Source: Bacillota bacterium (GTDB taxonomy: Bacteria > Bacillota > Clostridia > Lachnospirales > Lachnospiraceae). From it: a stretch of DNA of 5,315 nucleotides. This document shows, piece after piece, positions 1-5,315 of this stretch (the stretch's first letter is position 1; each line of letters begins with the position of its first letter). A model generated the notes under the pieces. It searched no databases. It was not told the origin of the DNA and was given only the letters and a program-made list of their open reading frames with translations. The position numbers were made by a program, and so were the translations under genes. The DNA lies in assembly GCA_023458855.1 (NCBI GenBank), contig JAEWWQ010000211.1, positions 1 through 5,315 on the forward strand, given 5' to 3'.

Positions 1-959
1 GCCATGTAGATACCATGCCGGCCGGGGATCTATCCAGGTGGAATACGCCGCCATTTCAGCCGACAATCAAGGATAATAAGCTCTACGGATTGGGCGCGGC
101 AGATATGAAGGCGGGTCTTATGGCATCTGCCATGGCGGTGCAATTAATCAAAGATGCAGGGCTTGCTTTACCGGGAGATGTCATGATTACGTCTGTCTGC
201 GATGAAGAAGGTGGCGGGAATGGTTCTATTACGGCAGCCATGAACGGAATCAAAGCGGATGGGGTAGTGAATTGCGAAGGTACCAGTGATGAATTGATTC
301 TGGCCCATATGGGATTTGTATTTTTTAAAGTAGAGATTGAGGGAAAATCAAATCATTCTGGTGCAAAATGGCTGGGCGTGAGTGCCATTGAAAAAGCAAT
401 TAAAGTGATTCATGAACTAAATGAATTAGAACATAGATGGCTGCTCATGTATAAGCATCCATTACTTCCGGCCCCCAATCTGAATGTAGGTACCATAGAG
501 GGCGGAACGGCGGGATCTACAGTCGCAGGAAACTGTAGTTTTCAAGTCTGTATTCATTATCTGCCTGAGAAGATGAGCTATCAACAGATCATGGAAGAGT
601 TTACAGATGCAGTAAACAGAGTTTCCAATAGTGACACATGGTTGAAGAGTCACATGCCGGTCGTGACCATGTATCAGGCTGGCGGCGCTTTTGAAATGGA
701 TGTAAATCACCCATTCGTAAAGTGTTTTGAAAAATCTTATTATGACATAACAAAAAAAGATGTAAAAGTAGTAGGTTCACCAGCTGGCTGCGATTCCAGA
801 ATATGGAGGAACATTGCGAAATGCCCGACGATTCAGTTTGGACCGGGTAATCTGGAACAATGTCATTCCGTAAATGAATATGTCTCAATAGAGGCATATC
901 TGGAATCCATACTAATTTATGCAAAACTAATATTAAACTGGGGTAGTAAGGAGGATTAA
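1..959 (+). CDS. M20-family zinc amidohydrolase/peptidase (ArgE/DapE-like), 5' truncated by window edge
   Basis: This is the C-terminal part of a di-zinc M20 hydrolase, a cytoplasmic family that cleaves amide bonds of N-acyl amino acids or small peptides (ArgE, DapE, PepT and relatives). The reading frame is already open at base 3 and reads HVDT, the first metal-ligand motif (normally GHxDT). The ATG at 15 is therefore an internal Met and the true start lies upstream. Counting that Met as 1, the other landmarks are Asp30 in GAADMKAG (bridging metal ligand), Glu64-Glu65 in CDEEGG (catalytic base plus ligand), Glu88 in NCEGTSDE, His114 in the dimerisation domain (SNHSGA) and His284 in QCHSVNEYV (last ligand). 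About 318 residues are visible; the family usually has 380-430, so roughly 70-100 are missing. All catalytic landmarks look intact. Glu88 sits in CEGTSD rather than the GEPT seen in the downstream paralogue, so the two probably differ in substrate. The gene ends three bases before the GATase1-like gene, which suggests one transcript. The exact substrate is not determinable. Confidence 0.93.
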   Translation, partial: HVDTMPAGDLSRWNTPPFQPTIKDNKLYGLGAADMKAGLMASAMAVQLIKDAGLALPGDVMITSVCDEEGGGNGSITAAMNGIKADGVVNCEGTSDELILAHMGFVFFKVEIEGKSNHSGAKWLGVSAIEKAIKVIHELNELEHRWLLMYKHPLLPAPNLNVGTIEGGTAGSTVAGNCSFQVCIHYLPEKMSYQQIMEEFTDAVNRVSNSDTWLKSHMPVVTMYQAGGAFEMDVNHPFVKCFEKSYYDITKKDVKVVGSPAGCDSRIWRNIAKCPTIQFGPGNLEQCHSVNEYVSIEAYLESILIYAKLILNWGSKED

Positions 960-962
960 GCA

Positions 963-1706
963 ATGAGTAAAAAAGTACTTCTGGCAGGAGAATCATGGAT
1001 GAGTTATACGACTCATGTGAAGGGTTTTGACAGTTTTTATACATCGGTATATGAGACAGGAGAAAAATGGCTGAAAGCAGCATTGGAAGCAGGTGGTTAT
1101 GAGGTCGTTTTTTTACCGAATCATCTTGCAACCGAAGAATTTCCATTTACAATGGAAGAATTAAAAACGTATGATTGTGTTATTTTATCAGATATCGGAG
1201 CGAACACGTTACTTCTTCCAGTTCCGACTTTTTCGAATAGTGTGAAAATGCCGAATCGCTGTAATCTGATACGCGACTATGTACTGGATGGCGGTGCATT
1301 ATTTATGATTGGAGGATATTTAACTTTTTCCGGTGTGGATGCAAAGGGAAAATGGCATGATACAGCCGTGCAGGAAGTGCTTCCGGTAGAAATACTGACA
1401 GTAGATGACAGAATGGAACATTGTGAGGGCGTATTTCCGAAAACAGTTGCAGAGCACAAAGCTGTGGTGGAAATCACGGAATGGCCGAATATCCTGGGAT
1501 ATAATAAAACAATAGCAAAGCCGGAAGCAGAAGTTGTGGCGACTGTGGAAGGGGATCCGTTTATTGCATTCGGCAGCTACGGAAAAGGAAAAAGTGCAAT
1601 CTTAACAACTGATTGTGCACCACACTGGGCACCACCGGAGTTCTGTGAATGGGAATATTATAATAAACTTTTTACAGGAATTGTTGATTCTATAACAAAA
1701 CTATGA
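963..1706 (+). CDS. GATase1-like (DUF1355/ThuA-like) cytoplasmic protein
   Basis: This 247-residue soluble protein has no signal peptide or membrane segment. It resembles the putative glutamine amidotransferase family that includes Salmonella STM1381 (DUF1355, GATase1_like), related in fold to ThuA-like proteins. Supporting features are the N-terminal beta-strand KKVLLAGESW (residues 3-12), a Rossmann-like alternation with YDCVILSDIGAN (70-81), the Gly-rich strand-turn DGGALFMIGGYLTFSG (109-124), YGKGKSAILTTDCAPHW (206-222) and the C-terminal EYYNKLF. The turn at 115-122, where class I amidotransferases carry the GxCxG nucleophile, reads MIGGYLTF and has no Cys. Cys218 and His221 in the DCAPHW motif are the only obvious reactive pair. 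Glutaminase activity is thus doubtful and the molecular role unknown. The start is fixed by a strong ribosome binding site (TAAGGAGG, 947-954, eight bases before ATG). The gene lies between two M20 hydrolase genes, so a role in the same pathway is likely by context only. Confidence 0.8.
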   Translation: MSKKVLLAGESWMSYTTHVKGFDSFYTSVYETGEKWLKAALEAGGYEVVFLPNHLATEEFPFTMEELKTYDCVILSDIGANTLLLPVPTFSNSVKMPNRCNLIRDYVLDGGALFMIGGYLTFSGVDAKGKWHDTAVQEVLPVEILTVDDRMEHCEGVFPKTVAEHKAVVEITEWPNILGYNKTIAKPEAEVVATVEGDPFIAFGSYGKGKSAILTTDCAPHWAPPEFCEWEYYNKLFTGIVDSITKL

Positions 1707-1727
1707 GAAACACGCTTTGCGAGTTTC
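1707..1727. repeat. Short inverted repeat directly after the GATase1-like stop codon
   Basis: Reading GAAAC-A-CGC-TTT-GCG-A-GTTTC, this 21-base stretch is an inverted repeat: five pairs, one A/A mismatch, three pairs and a TTT loop. It starts on the base after the TGA stop. It is not followed by a T-tract. It could be an RNA hairpin, part of a larger palindromic element with the 1741-1780 hairpin, or a protein-binding site. Its odd-length centre is unlike the usual even, CpG-centred LacI-family operator. A further small inverted repeat, CGATA-GT-TATCG, follows at 1727-1738. Confidence 0.6.
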
Positions 1728-1740
1728 GATAGTTATCGTG

Positions 1741-1780
1741 GCAGTCGCCAAATGCAAGCCAGCTTGTATTTGGCGACTGC
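1741..1780. repeat. Long hairpin: 18-bp stem, 4-base loop, in the gap between GATase1-like and second M20 gene
   Basis: The left arm GCAGTCGCCAAATGCAAG (1741-1758) pairs with the right arm CTTGTATTTGGCGACTGC (1763-1780) around the loop CCAG. Seventeen pairs are Watson-Crick and one is a G-U wobble, so the RNA hairpin should be very stable. The bases that follow (TCGCGTAAATAAAAACAGGG) contain no T-run, and neither flank gives one on the opposite strand, so it does not fit a classical intrinsic terminator. Possible roles are an mRNA stability or processing element separating the upstream pair of genes from the downstream genes, or a copy of a dispersed palindromic (REP/MITE-like) element. The structure is directly visible; the function is inference. 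Confidence 0.85.
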
Positions 1781-1809
1781 TCGCGTAAATAAAAACAGGG
1801 AGGCATACT

Positions 1810-2961
1810 ATGGAGAAACAGATAGACAGGAAGGAAGCAATTCGAATCTTAAAAGAGTTATTGCGCATTCCCAGTGTCAATGGAGAAGATGATGAACGAA
1901 ATATCGCCCGGTTTGTATACCAGTATTTGCTATCCTGTGGTATTGAGGCGTTCATGCAGCCAATTGATGATAAACATGCCAATGTAGTTGCAACAATGGA
2001 AGGAAAGGATCAGAATGGAATCATCCTTCTGAATGGGCATATGGATACAGTTCCTTATGGAAATCTGTCTGAGTGGAATACAGATCCTAAAAAACCTGTG
2101 GAAAAAGGTGGCAGGATCTATGCAAGAGGCGCAAGTGATATGAAAAGCGGGCTTGCGACAATGTTGTATATGTTTTATTATATGAAGGAAACGAACAGAA
2201 AACCACAACATACCATACGGTTTATCGCAACCTGTGATGAAGAAAAGGGAGGACTGGGAGCGCAAAAGATAATAGAAGAGGCAGGAATCCCGGAAGATAT
2301 AGAACTTCTTTTAATCGGGGAACCTACCAATTGTGAATTGGGAGTTGCGCAAAAAGGCTGTATCTGGCTGAATTTTGTAGTAAATGGAAAGATAAGTCAC
2401 GGAGCGTATCCGGAAGAAGGAATTAATGCAATCGATTATGGCTATGCGGTTCTTATGGAACTGAAAGATTTTATCCAGACATTTGCCCATCCCATATTGC
2501 AAAAAGCAACGGCGCAGATTACAAAAGTAAACGGTGGAATTGCTCCGAATATGACCCCGGACAGCTGTGAATTTTTAATGGATATCCGGACAGTACCTTC
2601 TCTTTCCAGGCAGATTGTCTGCAGCGAGCTCATGGCAATCTGTGAGAAGTATGCCGCAAAACATAAGAGAGAGCTTTCTTTTTCCTATGACATCATAAAT
2701 GAAAGAAAAGCCATAGAGACTGATATCACACATCCATGGGTTTCCAGGTTCAGAACTGTTTTATCAGAGAAAAGGGACACGGTAAAAAATATAGGAATTA
2801 ATTATTTTACAGATGCATCGATTCTGGTAAAGAATCGTGCAGATATTCCGGTTCTGCTATTTGGACCGGGAGAGCCGGGGATGTGTCATAAATCTAATGA
2901 ATATGTGGAAATTAATCGATATATGGAATCGATAGAAGTATTAATAAAGTCACTGTTGTAA
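1810..2961 (+). CDS. M20-family zinc amidohydrolase/peptidase (ArgE/DapE-like), complete
   Basis: This 383-residue protein has normal length for an M20 hydrolase of the acetylornithine deacetylase/succinyl-diaminopimelate desuccinylase group, which are cytoplasmic, usually dimeric, and dependent on two metal ions. In order it shows an N-terminal helix and IPSVNGEDDE (20-29), GHMDTVPYG with His77 and Asp79, ARGASDMKSG with bridging Asp110, CDEEKGG with Glu144-Glu145, IGEPTN with Glu171, the lid/dimerisation domain with NGKISHGAYPEEGINAI and conserved His197, and GPGEPGMCHKSNEYV with final ligand His360. All expected catalytic residues are present. The start at ATG 1810 is supported by AGGGAGG (1797-1803) six bases upstream and by the MEKQIDRKEAIRILKELLRIPS beginning, typical of the family. 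It is a paralogue of the first gene, alike in the metal motifs and the C-terminal FGPG...CH..NEYV block but divergent elsewhere. ArgE or DapE proper cannot be claimed: the regulatory and sugar-kinase context argues for a catabolic rather than biosynthetic role. Confidence 0.93.
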   Translation: MEKQIDRKEAIRILKELLRIPSVNGEDDERNIARFVYQYLLSCGIEAFMQPIDDKHANVVATMEGKDQNGIILLNGHMDTVPYGNLSEWNTDPKKPVEKGGRIYARGASDMKSGLATMLYMFYYMKETNRKPQHTIRFIATCDEEKGGLGAQKIIEEAGIPEDIELLLIGEPTNCELGVAQKGCIWLNFVVNGKISHGAYPEEGINAIDYGYAVLMELKDFIQTFAHPILQKATAQITKVNGGIAPNMTPDSCEFLMDIRTVPSLSRQIVCSELMAICEKYAAKHKRELSFSYDIINERKAIETDITHPWVSRFRTVLSEKRDTVKNIGINYFTDASILVKNRADIPVLLFGPGEPGMCHKSNEYVEINRYMESIEVLIKSLL

Positions 2962-2977
2962 TTTGTATTGATAAGAA

Positions 2978-2983
2978 AAGGGG
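2978..2983 (+). promoter_or_regulatory. Ribosome binding site deciding the GTG start of the LacI-type gene
   Basis: AAGGGG lies five bases before GTG 2989. The in-frame TTG at 2968, which would add seven residues (MIRKGEN), has no Shine-Dalgarno sequence before it. Starting at 2989 also places the ATIKDIAK helix at residues 3-10, the standard position in LacI-family repressors. Confidence 0.7.
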
Positions 2984-2988
2984 AAAAC

Positions 2989-4068
2989 GTGCGGGCTACT
3001 ATAAAGGATATTGCGAAAATAACTGGATTTTCGGTGACTACTATTTCACTGGTCCTGAATAATAAAGCAGATAAGATACCACAGGCGACAAAAGATATTA
3101 TCATCCAGGCCGCAAAAAAAGTCAAATACCGCCCCAATCAGATTGCCGTCGGACTGGTAAAGAAGCAGACTAAGACCTTAGGACTGATTATTGCAGATAT
3201 CAGAAACATTTATTTTGCGAATCTTGCAAGGGGAGTAGAAGATGAATGCAGAAAGAATGGCTGGAATCTGATTTTGTGCAATACTAACAATAAGCATGAA
3301 CGTGAAAAGGAGTATATACAAGTTCTGGCGGCAAAAGGGGTGGACGGGTTACTTGTTGTTCTGTCGGCAGATAGTGATGAAGTCTGTGTAAAAGAAAACA
3401 TAGAAACTATGAAAAAACTGAATATACCTTACATTTTTCTGGACAGATATATCAAAGGCGTGGAATGCCCCATTATCAGAATGGATAATATAGAAGGCGG
3501 ATATCTGGCTACGAAGCATTTACTGGAATTGGGACACAGAAAGATTGCCTGTATCACAGGACCGTCTGATTTGAGTGATTCAGATGAGCGTCTGGAAGGG
3601 TATAAGAAGGCAATTGCGAAGGCAGGTATTCCCTATGAAGAAAACATTATATATGAAGGCAGTTATTCATGGGAGGATGGCGTGGAAGCAGTTAGTTACT
3701 GGATAAAGAATAAGGTGGATTTTACAGCTGTTTTTGCATTCAATGATTTATCAGCTTATGGTGCGTGTAAACAATTAAAGAAATATGGATTGTCTATTCC
3801 AAAGGATATCTCAGTAGTTGGATATGACAATATATTTTTTTCGGAAGTATTGGAAACACCGCTCACTACAATTAACCAGCCTATCTATGAAGTTGGGCTT
3901 TATGCCGTAGACCAGTTGCTGGATATTATCAGAAGTAAAAAAAATATTATGGAGTTTCAAATATTTGAACCAGAGCTGGTTATCCGGGAAAGCACTTGTA
4001 AAAATAAAAAAAGAAAAGAGAAGGTGTGTAATAGTGAAAGTAATAAATATAGGTTCCATGAATTATGA
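2989..4068 (+). CDS. LacI/GalR-family transcriptional regulator
   Basis: This 359-residue repressor has the two-part LacI architecture. An N-terminal helix-turn-helix (residues 3-24: TIKDIAKITGFS, then recognition helix SVTTISLVLN) is followed by the third helix and hinge (YRPNQIAVGLV, 48-57, with minor-groove Leu56). The rest is a periplasmic-binding-protein-like sugar-sensing domain: TLGLIIADIRNIYFANLARGVE (63-84), FLDRY (150-154), DERLEGYKKA (199-208, Arg201 corresponding to a ligand-binding Arg of the PurR/RbsR type), AFNDLSAYGA (250-259) and VVGYDNI with Asp280. The core ends at PELVIREST, followed by an unusual basic tail (residues 336-359). The ligand is probably a sugar or nucleoside-like effector, since the next gene is a ribokinase-like kinase, and the regulator likely controls this cluster. 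It starts 27 bases after the second M20 gene and overlaps the kinase gene by 35 bases, so it is co-transcribed with them and possibly autoregulated. No clear operator was found in the window. Confidence 0.95.
   Translation: MRATIKDIAKITGFSVTTISLVLNNKADKIPQATKDIIIQAAKKVKYRPNQIAVGLVKKQTKTLGLIIADIRNIYFANLARGVEDECRKNGWNLILCNTNNKHEREKEYIQVLAAKGVDGLLVVLSADSDEVCVKENIETMKKLNIPYIFLDRYIKGVECPIIRMDNIEGGYLATKHLLELGHRKIACITGPSDLSDSDERLEGYKKAIAKAGIPYEENIIYEGSYSWEDGVEAVSYWIKNKVDFTAVFAFNDLSAYGACKQLKKYGLSIPKDISVVGYDNIFFSEVLETPLTTINQPIYEVGLYAVDQLLDIIRSKKNIMEFQIFEPELVIRESTCKNKKRKEKVCNSESNKYRFHEL
4021..4026 (+). promoter_or_regulatory. Ribosome binding site deciding the GTG start of the kinase gene, inside the LacI-type gene
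   Basis: AAGGTG is placed seven bases before GTG 4034. The longer in-frame ATG at 3965 would add 23 residues (MNQSWLSGKALVKIKKEKRR...) that are simply the out-of-frame reading of the repressor's C-terminus and unlike the start of any ribokinase. Starting at 4034 gives MKVINIGSMNYDYV, the canonical first strand of the family. Confidence 0.75.
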
Positions 4069-4912
4069 CTATGTGTATTCTGTAAATCATATTGTACGCG
4101 GAGGAGAGACAATTTCTTCCACCGCAATGGAGACTTTCTGCGGGGGCAAAGGGCTGAACCAGTCTATTGCTTTGGCAAAGGCAGGAGTACCCGTATTTCA
4201 TGCCGGTCTGATTGGAGAAGAGGGAGAACGTTTTTTGGAAGTATGCCATAAAAATGGAGTGGATACGACATATATCAAAAAGGTGCCGGGCAAAAGCGGA
4301 CACACCATTATCCAGGTAGATGAAAATGCACAGAATTGTATTATTTTATATGGCGGTGCCAATCAGGCTTTTACCAGAACGTATGTAGATGAAATCGTAT
4401 CTCATTTTGAGAAAGGAGATATTCTCCTCTTACAAAACGAGATTAATGAATTGGATTATATTATTGAGGAGGCATATAGAACAGGACTGACAATTGTATT
4501 GAATCCGTCCCCTTATAATGAAAAAATAGATTCGTGCGATTTATCAAAGATATCTGTATTTATGGTAAACGAAATAGAGGGAGAACAAATAACGGGTGAA
4601 AAGGAACCTGAAAAAATATTAAGTATCCTGAAGCAAAAATATCCGGAAGCAAAAGTAGTTCTGACCCTGGGTGCAGATGGTGTGATGTATCAGGATAAAG
4701 ACAGATTCTGCAAACAAGATATTTTTAAGGTAAGAGCCGTAGATACAACGGCGGCGGGAGATACCTTTACCGGATACTTTATAGCAGCAATGATGGAACA
4801 GATGCCAATAGAAAAGGCACTTAAGTTATGTGCAAGAGCTTCGGCTATTGCAGTTTCCAGAAAAGGAGCCACAGATTCGATACCGATGAGGAGCGAAGTA
4901 GAGCAGGCGTGA
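4034..4912 (+). CDS. Ribokinase-like PfkB-family carbohydrate kinase
   Basis: This 292-residue cytoplasmic ATP-dependent sugar kinase is close in length to E. coli RbsK (309). The N-terminal INIGSMNYDYV (4-14) carries the substrate-contacting Asn10 and Asp12 equivalents. GGE (23-25) is followed by the first PfkB signature GGKGLNQSIALAKAG (37-51). Then come LLLQNEI (131-137, Glu136 matching a conserved ribokinase Glu), LNPSP (156-160), VNEIEGEQITG (178-188, the N-E motif for Mg-phosphate), TLGADGV (211-217) and the second signature DTTAAGDTFTGYF (237-249) with catalytic base Asp243 and the anion hole formed by AAGD. The DTTAAGDTF block and GGKG.NQ point to ribokinase-type rather than fructokinase or fructoselysine-kinase members, so ribose or a ribose-like sugar is the likely substrate, but this is not proven. 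It overlaps the end of the LacI-type gene, which suggests translational coupling with that regulator. I avoid calling it rbsK because no rbs transport genes are seen. Confidence 0.92.
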   Translation: MKVINIGSMNYDYVYSVNHIVRGGETISSTAMETFCGGKGLNQSIALAKAGVPVFHAGLIGEEGERFLEVCHKNGVDTTYIKKVPGKSGHTIIQVDENAQNCIILYGGANQAFTRTYVDEIVSHFEKGDILLLQNEINELDYIIEEAYRTGLTIVLNPSPYNEKIDSCDLSKISVFMVNEIEGEQITGEKEPEKILSILKQKYPEAKVVLTLGADGVMYQDKDRFCKQDIFKVRAVDTTAAGDTFTGYFIAAMMEQMPIEKALKLCARASAIAVSRKGATDSIPMRSEVEQA

Positions 4913-4920
4913 AAGAAAAT

Positions 4921-4925
4921 GGGAG
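4921..4925 (+). promoter_or_regulatory. Short, close ribosome binding site of the last gene
   Basis: GGGAG sits four bases before ATG 4930, closer than usual. A competing ATG at 4919 is in another frame and reaches a stop after about 28 codons, so 4930 is the only start that opens the long reading frame. Initiation may be weak or coupled to termination of the kinase gene 17 bases upstream. Confidence 0.5.
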
Positions 4926-4929
4926 TACT

Positions 4930-5315
4930 ATGCGAAAAATATTATTATTTCAATACCGGGATATCTGCTATTCTTCCTTTCTGTATTTTACGGATTGTTT
5001 GAAAAAAGCATTTGAGCAGCTTGGGTTTGAGGTCGAAGTGTGCTGTTTTACGATGAAGACACTGGATACGCTGGAGCAATATGTGGGGCAGAAATTTGAT
5101 ATGGTAATTGATTTTAACTCTATATTACCAGGCGCAGTCTTGGATTCGGGAGAACATTTACTGGATAAGATAAATGGTCCATTTTATAATTACCTGTTGG
5201 ATCATCCACTTTACCATCATGAATATCTGAAGGAGCAGCTGCAGGACTATCGTGTTATTTGTATCGACAGGGGGCATGCCGCATATGTAGAACAATATTA
5301 TCCGCAGATACTTAA
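4930..5315 (+). CDS. Putative DUF3880-type glycosyltransferase-like protein, N-terminal part, cut by window end
   Basis: The frame opened by ATG 4930 has no stop before the window ends, giving 128 complete codons. The protein begins MRKILLFQYRDICYSSF, a short first strand of a Rossmann-type domain, then a helix (DCLKKAFEQLGFEVEV, 22-37), a second strand, and KFDMVIDFNSILPG (55-68). Next come the aromatic-rich PFYNYLLDHPLYHHEYL (84-100) and VICIDRGHAAYVEQYYP (109-125). The DFNS block, the DHP motif and the CIDR..AAYVE block recall the N-terminal domain of DUF3880/CgeB-like glycosyltransferase-family proteins common in Lachnospiraceae, which is my basis for the name. The catalytic C-terminal domain is outside the window, so glycosyl transfer cannot be checked. 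It follows the kinase stop by 17 bases on the same strand and may be co-transcribed, but its family does not obviously fit the hydrolase/sugar-kinase theme. There is no signal peptide or membrane segment in the visible part. Confidence 0.7.
   Translation, partial: MRKILLFQYRDICYSSFLYFTDCLKKAFEQLGFEVEVCCFTMKTLDTLEQYVGQKFDMVIDFNSILPGAVLDSGEHLLDKINGPFYNYLLDHPLYHHEYLKEQLQDYRVICIDRGHAAYVEQYYPQIL

Noticed and set aside
15..17. ATG at 15 as the start of the first hydrolase
   Set aside because: The frame upstream is open and encodes the HVDT catalytic motif at 3-14, so the protein begins before the window.
601..1146. A 181-codon reading frame on the minus strand
   Set aside because: It lies opposite two genes with clear family motifs, has no recognisable motif of its own and no good ribosome binding site noted; it is a shadow frame.
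1727..1738. CGATA-GT-TATCG as a LacI operator
   Set aside because: It is short, lacks the central CpG, and stands alone inside a larger inverted-repeat region; no second copy was noticed.
1741..1780. Intrinsic terminator
   Set aside because: The stem is strong, but no T-tract follows on either strand, so only a hairpin or palindrome is claimed.
1764..1791. Possible promoter TTGTAT, 16 bases, TAAATA before the second hydrolase gene
   Set aside because: Both boxes match poorly, and the -35 lies within the right arm of the hairpin; not strong enough to annotate.
2968..2970. TTG start for the LacI-type repressor
   Set aside because: There is no ribosome binding site before it, and it adds seven residues ahead of the usual N-terminus; GTG 2989 fits better.
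3965..3967. ATG start for the ribokinase-like gene
   Set aside because: It lies deep in the repressor gene and adds 23 residues with no family similarity; GTG 4034 has a ribosome binding site and the right N-terminus.

Overview
This 5.3 kb window is a run of six closely packed genes, all on the + strand. It is very likely chromosomal DNA of a gut-type Clostridia, probably Lachnospiraceae. That placement is an inference from the moderate to low GC, the strong GGAGG-type ribosome binding sites, GTG starts, frequent AGA/ATA codons, and a last gene that resembles a glycosyltransferase-like family I associate with that group. No RNA gene, insertion sequence or CRISPR array was seen.

Layout: (1) bases 1-959 hold the 3' three quarters of an M20-family zinc amidohydrolase/peptidase whose start lies upstream of the window. 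(2) Bases 963-1706 hold a GATase1-like (DUF1355/ThuA-like) protein, three bases after the first gene. (3) Bases 1707-1809 form a 103-base intergenic gap with two inverted repeats, one of them a striking 18-bp-stem hairpin with no T-tract. (4) Bases 1810-2961 hold a complete second M20 amidohydrolase. (5) Bases 2989-4068 hold a LacI-family repressor, best started at GTG 2989. (6) Bases 4034-4912 hold a ribokinase-like PfkB sugar kinase, best started at GTG 4034, which overlaps the repressor gene by 35 bases. (7) From base 4930 to the window edge is the open 5' part of a gene resembling the N-terminal part of DUF3880-type glycosyltransferase-like proteins.

Taken together, the first five genes look like part of a locally regulated catabolic locus. 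Two paralogous amidohydrolases would release an amine or acid from an N-acyl or peptide-like substrate, a ribokinase-type kinase would phosphorylate a sugar product, and a LacI-type sensor would control expression. The GATase1-like protein sits between the two hydrolases and has an unknown role. No transporter is visible, and one may lie upstream. The substrate cannot be named from the sequence. The most unusual points are the amidohydrolase/GATase1-like/amidohydrolase/LacI/ribokinase combination, the apparent lack of a catalytic cysteine elbow in the GATase1-like protein, and the palindromic intergenic element. The sixth gene probably belongs to a different function although it follows only 17 bases later.
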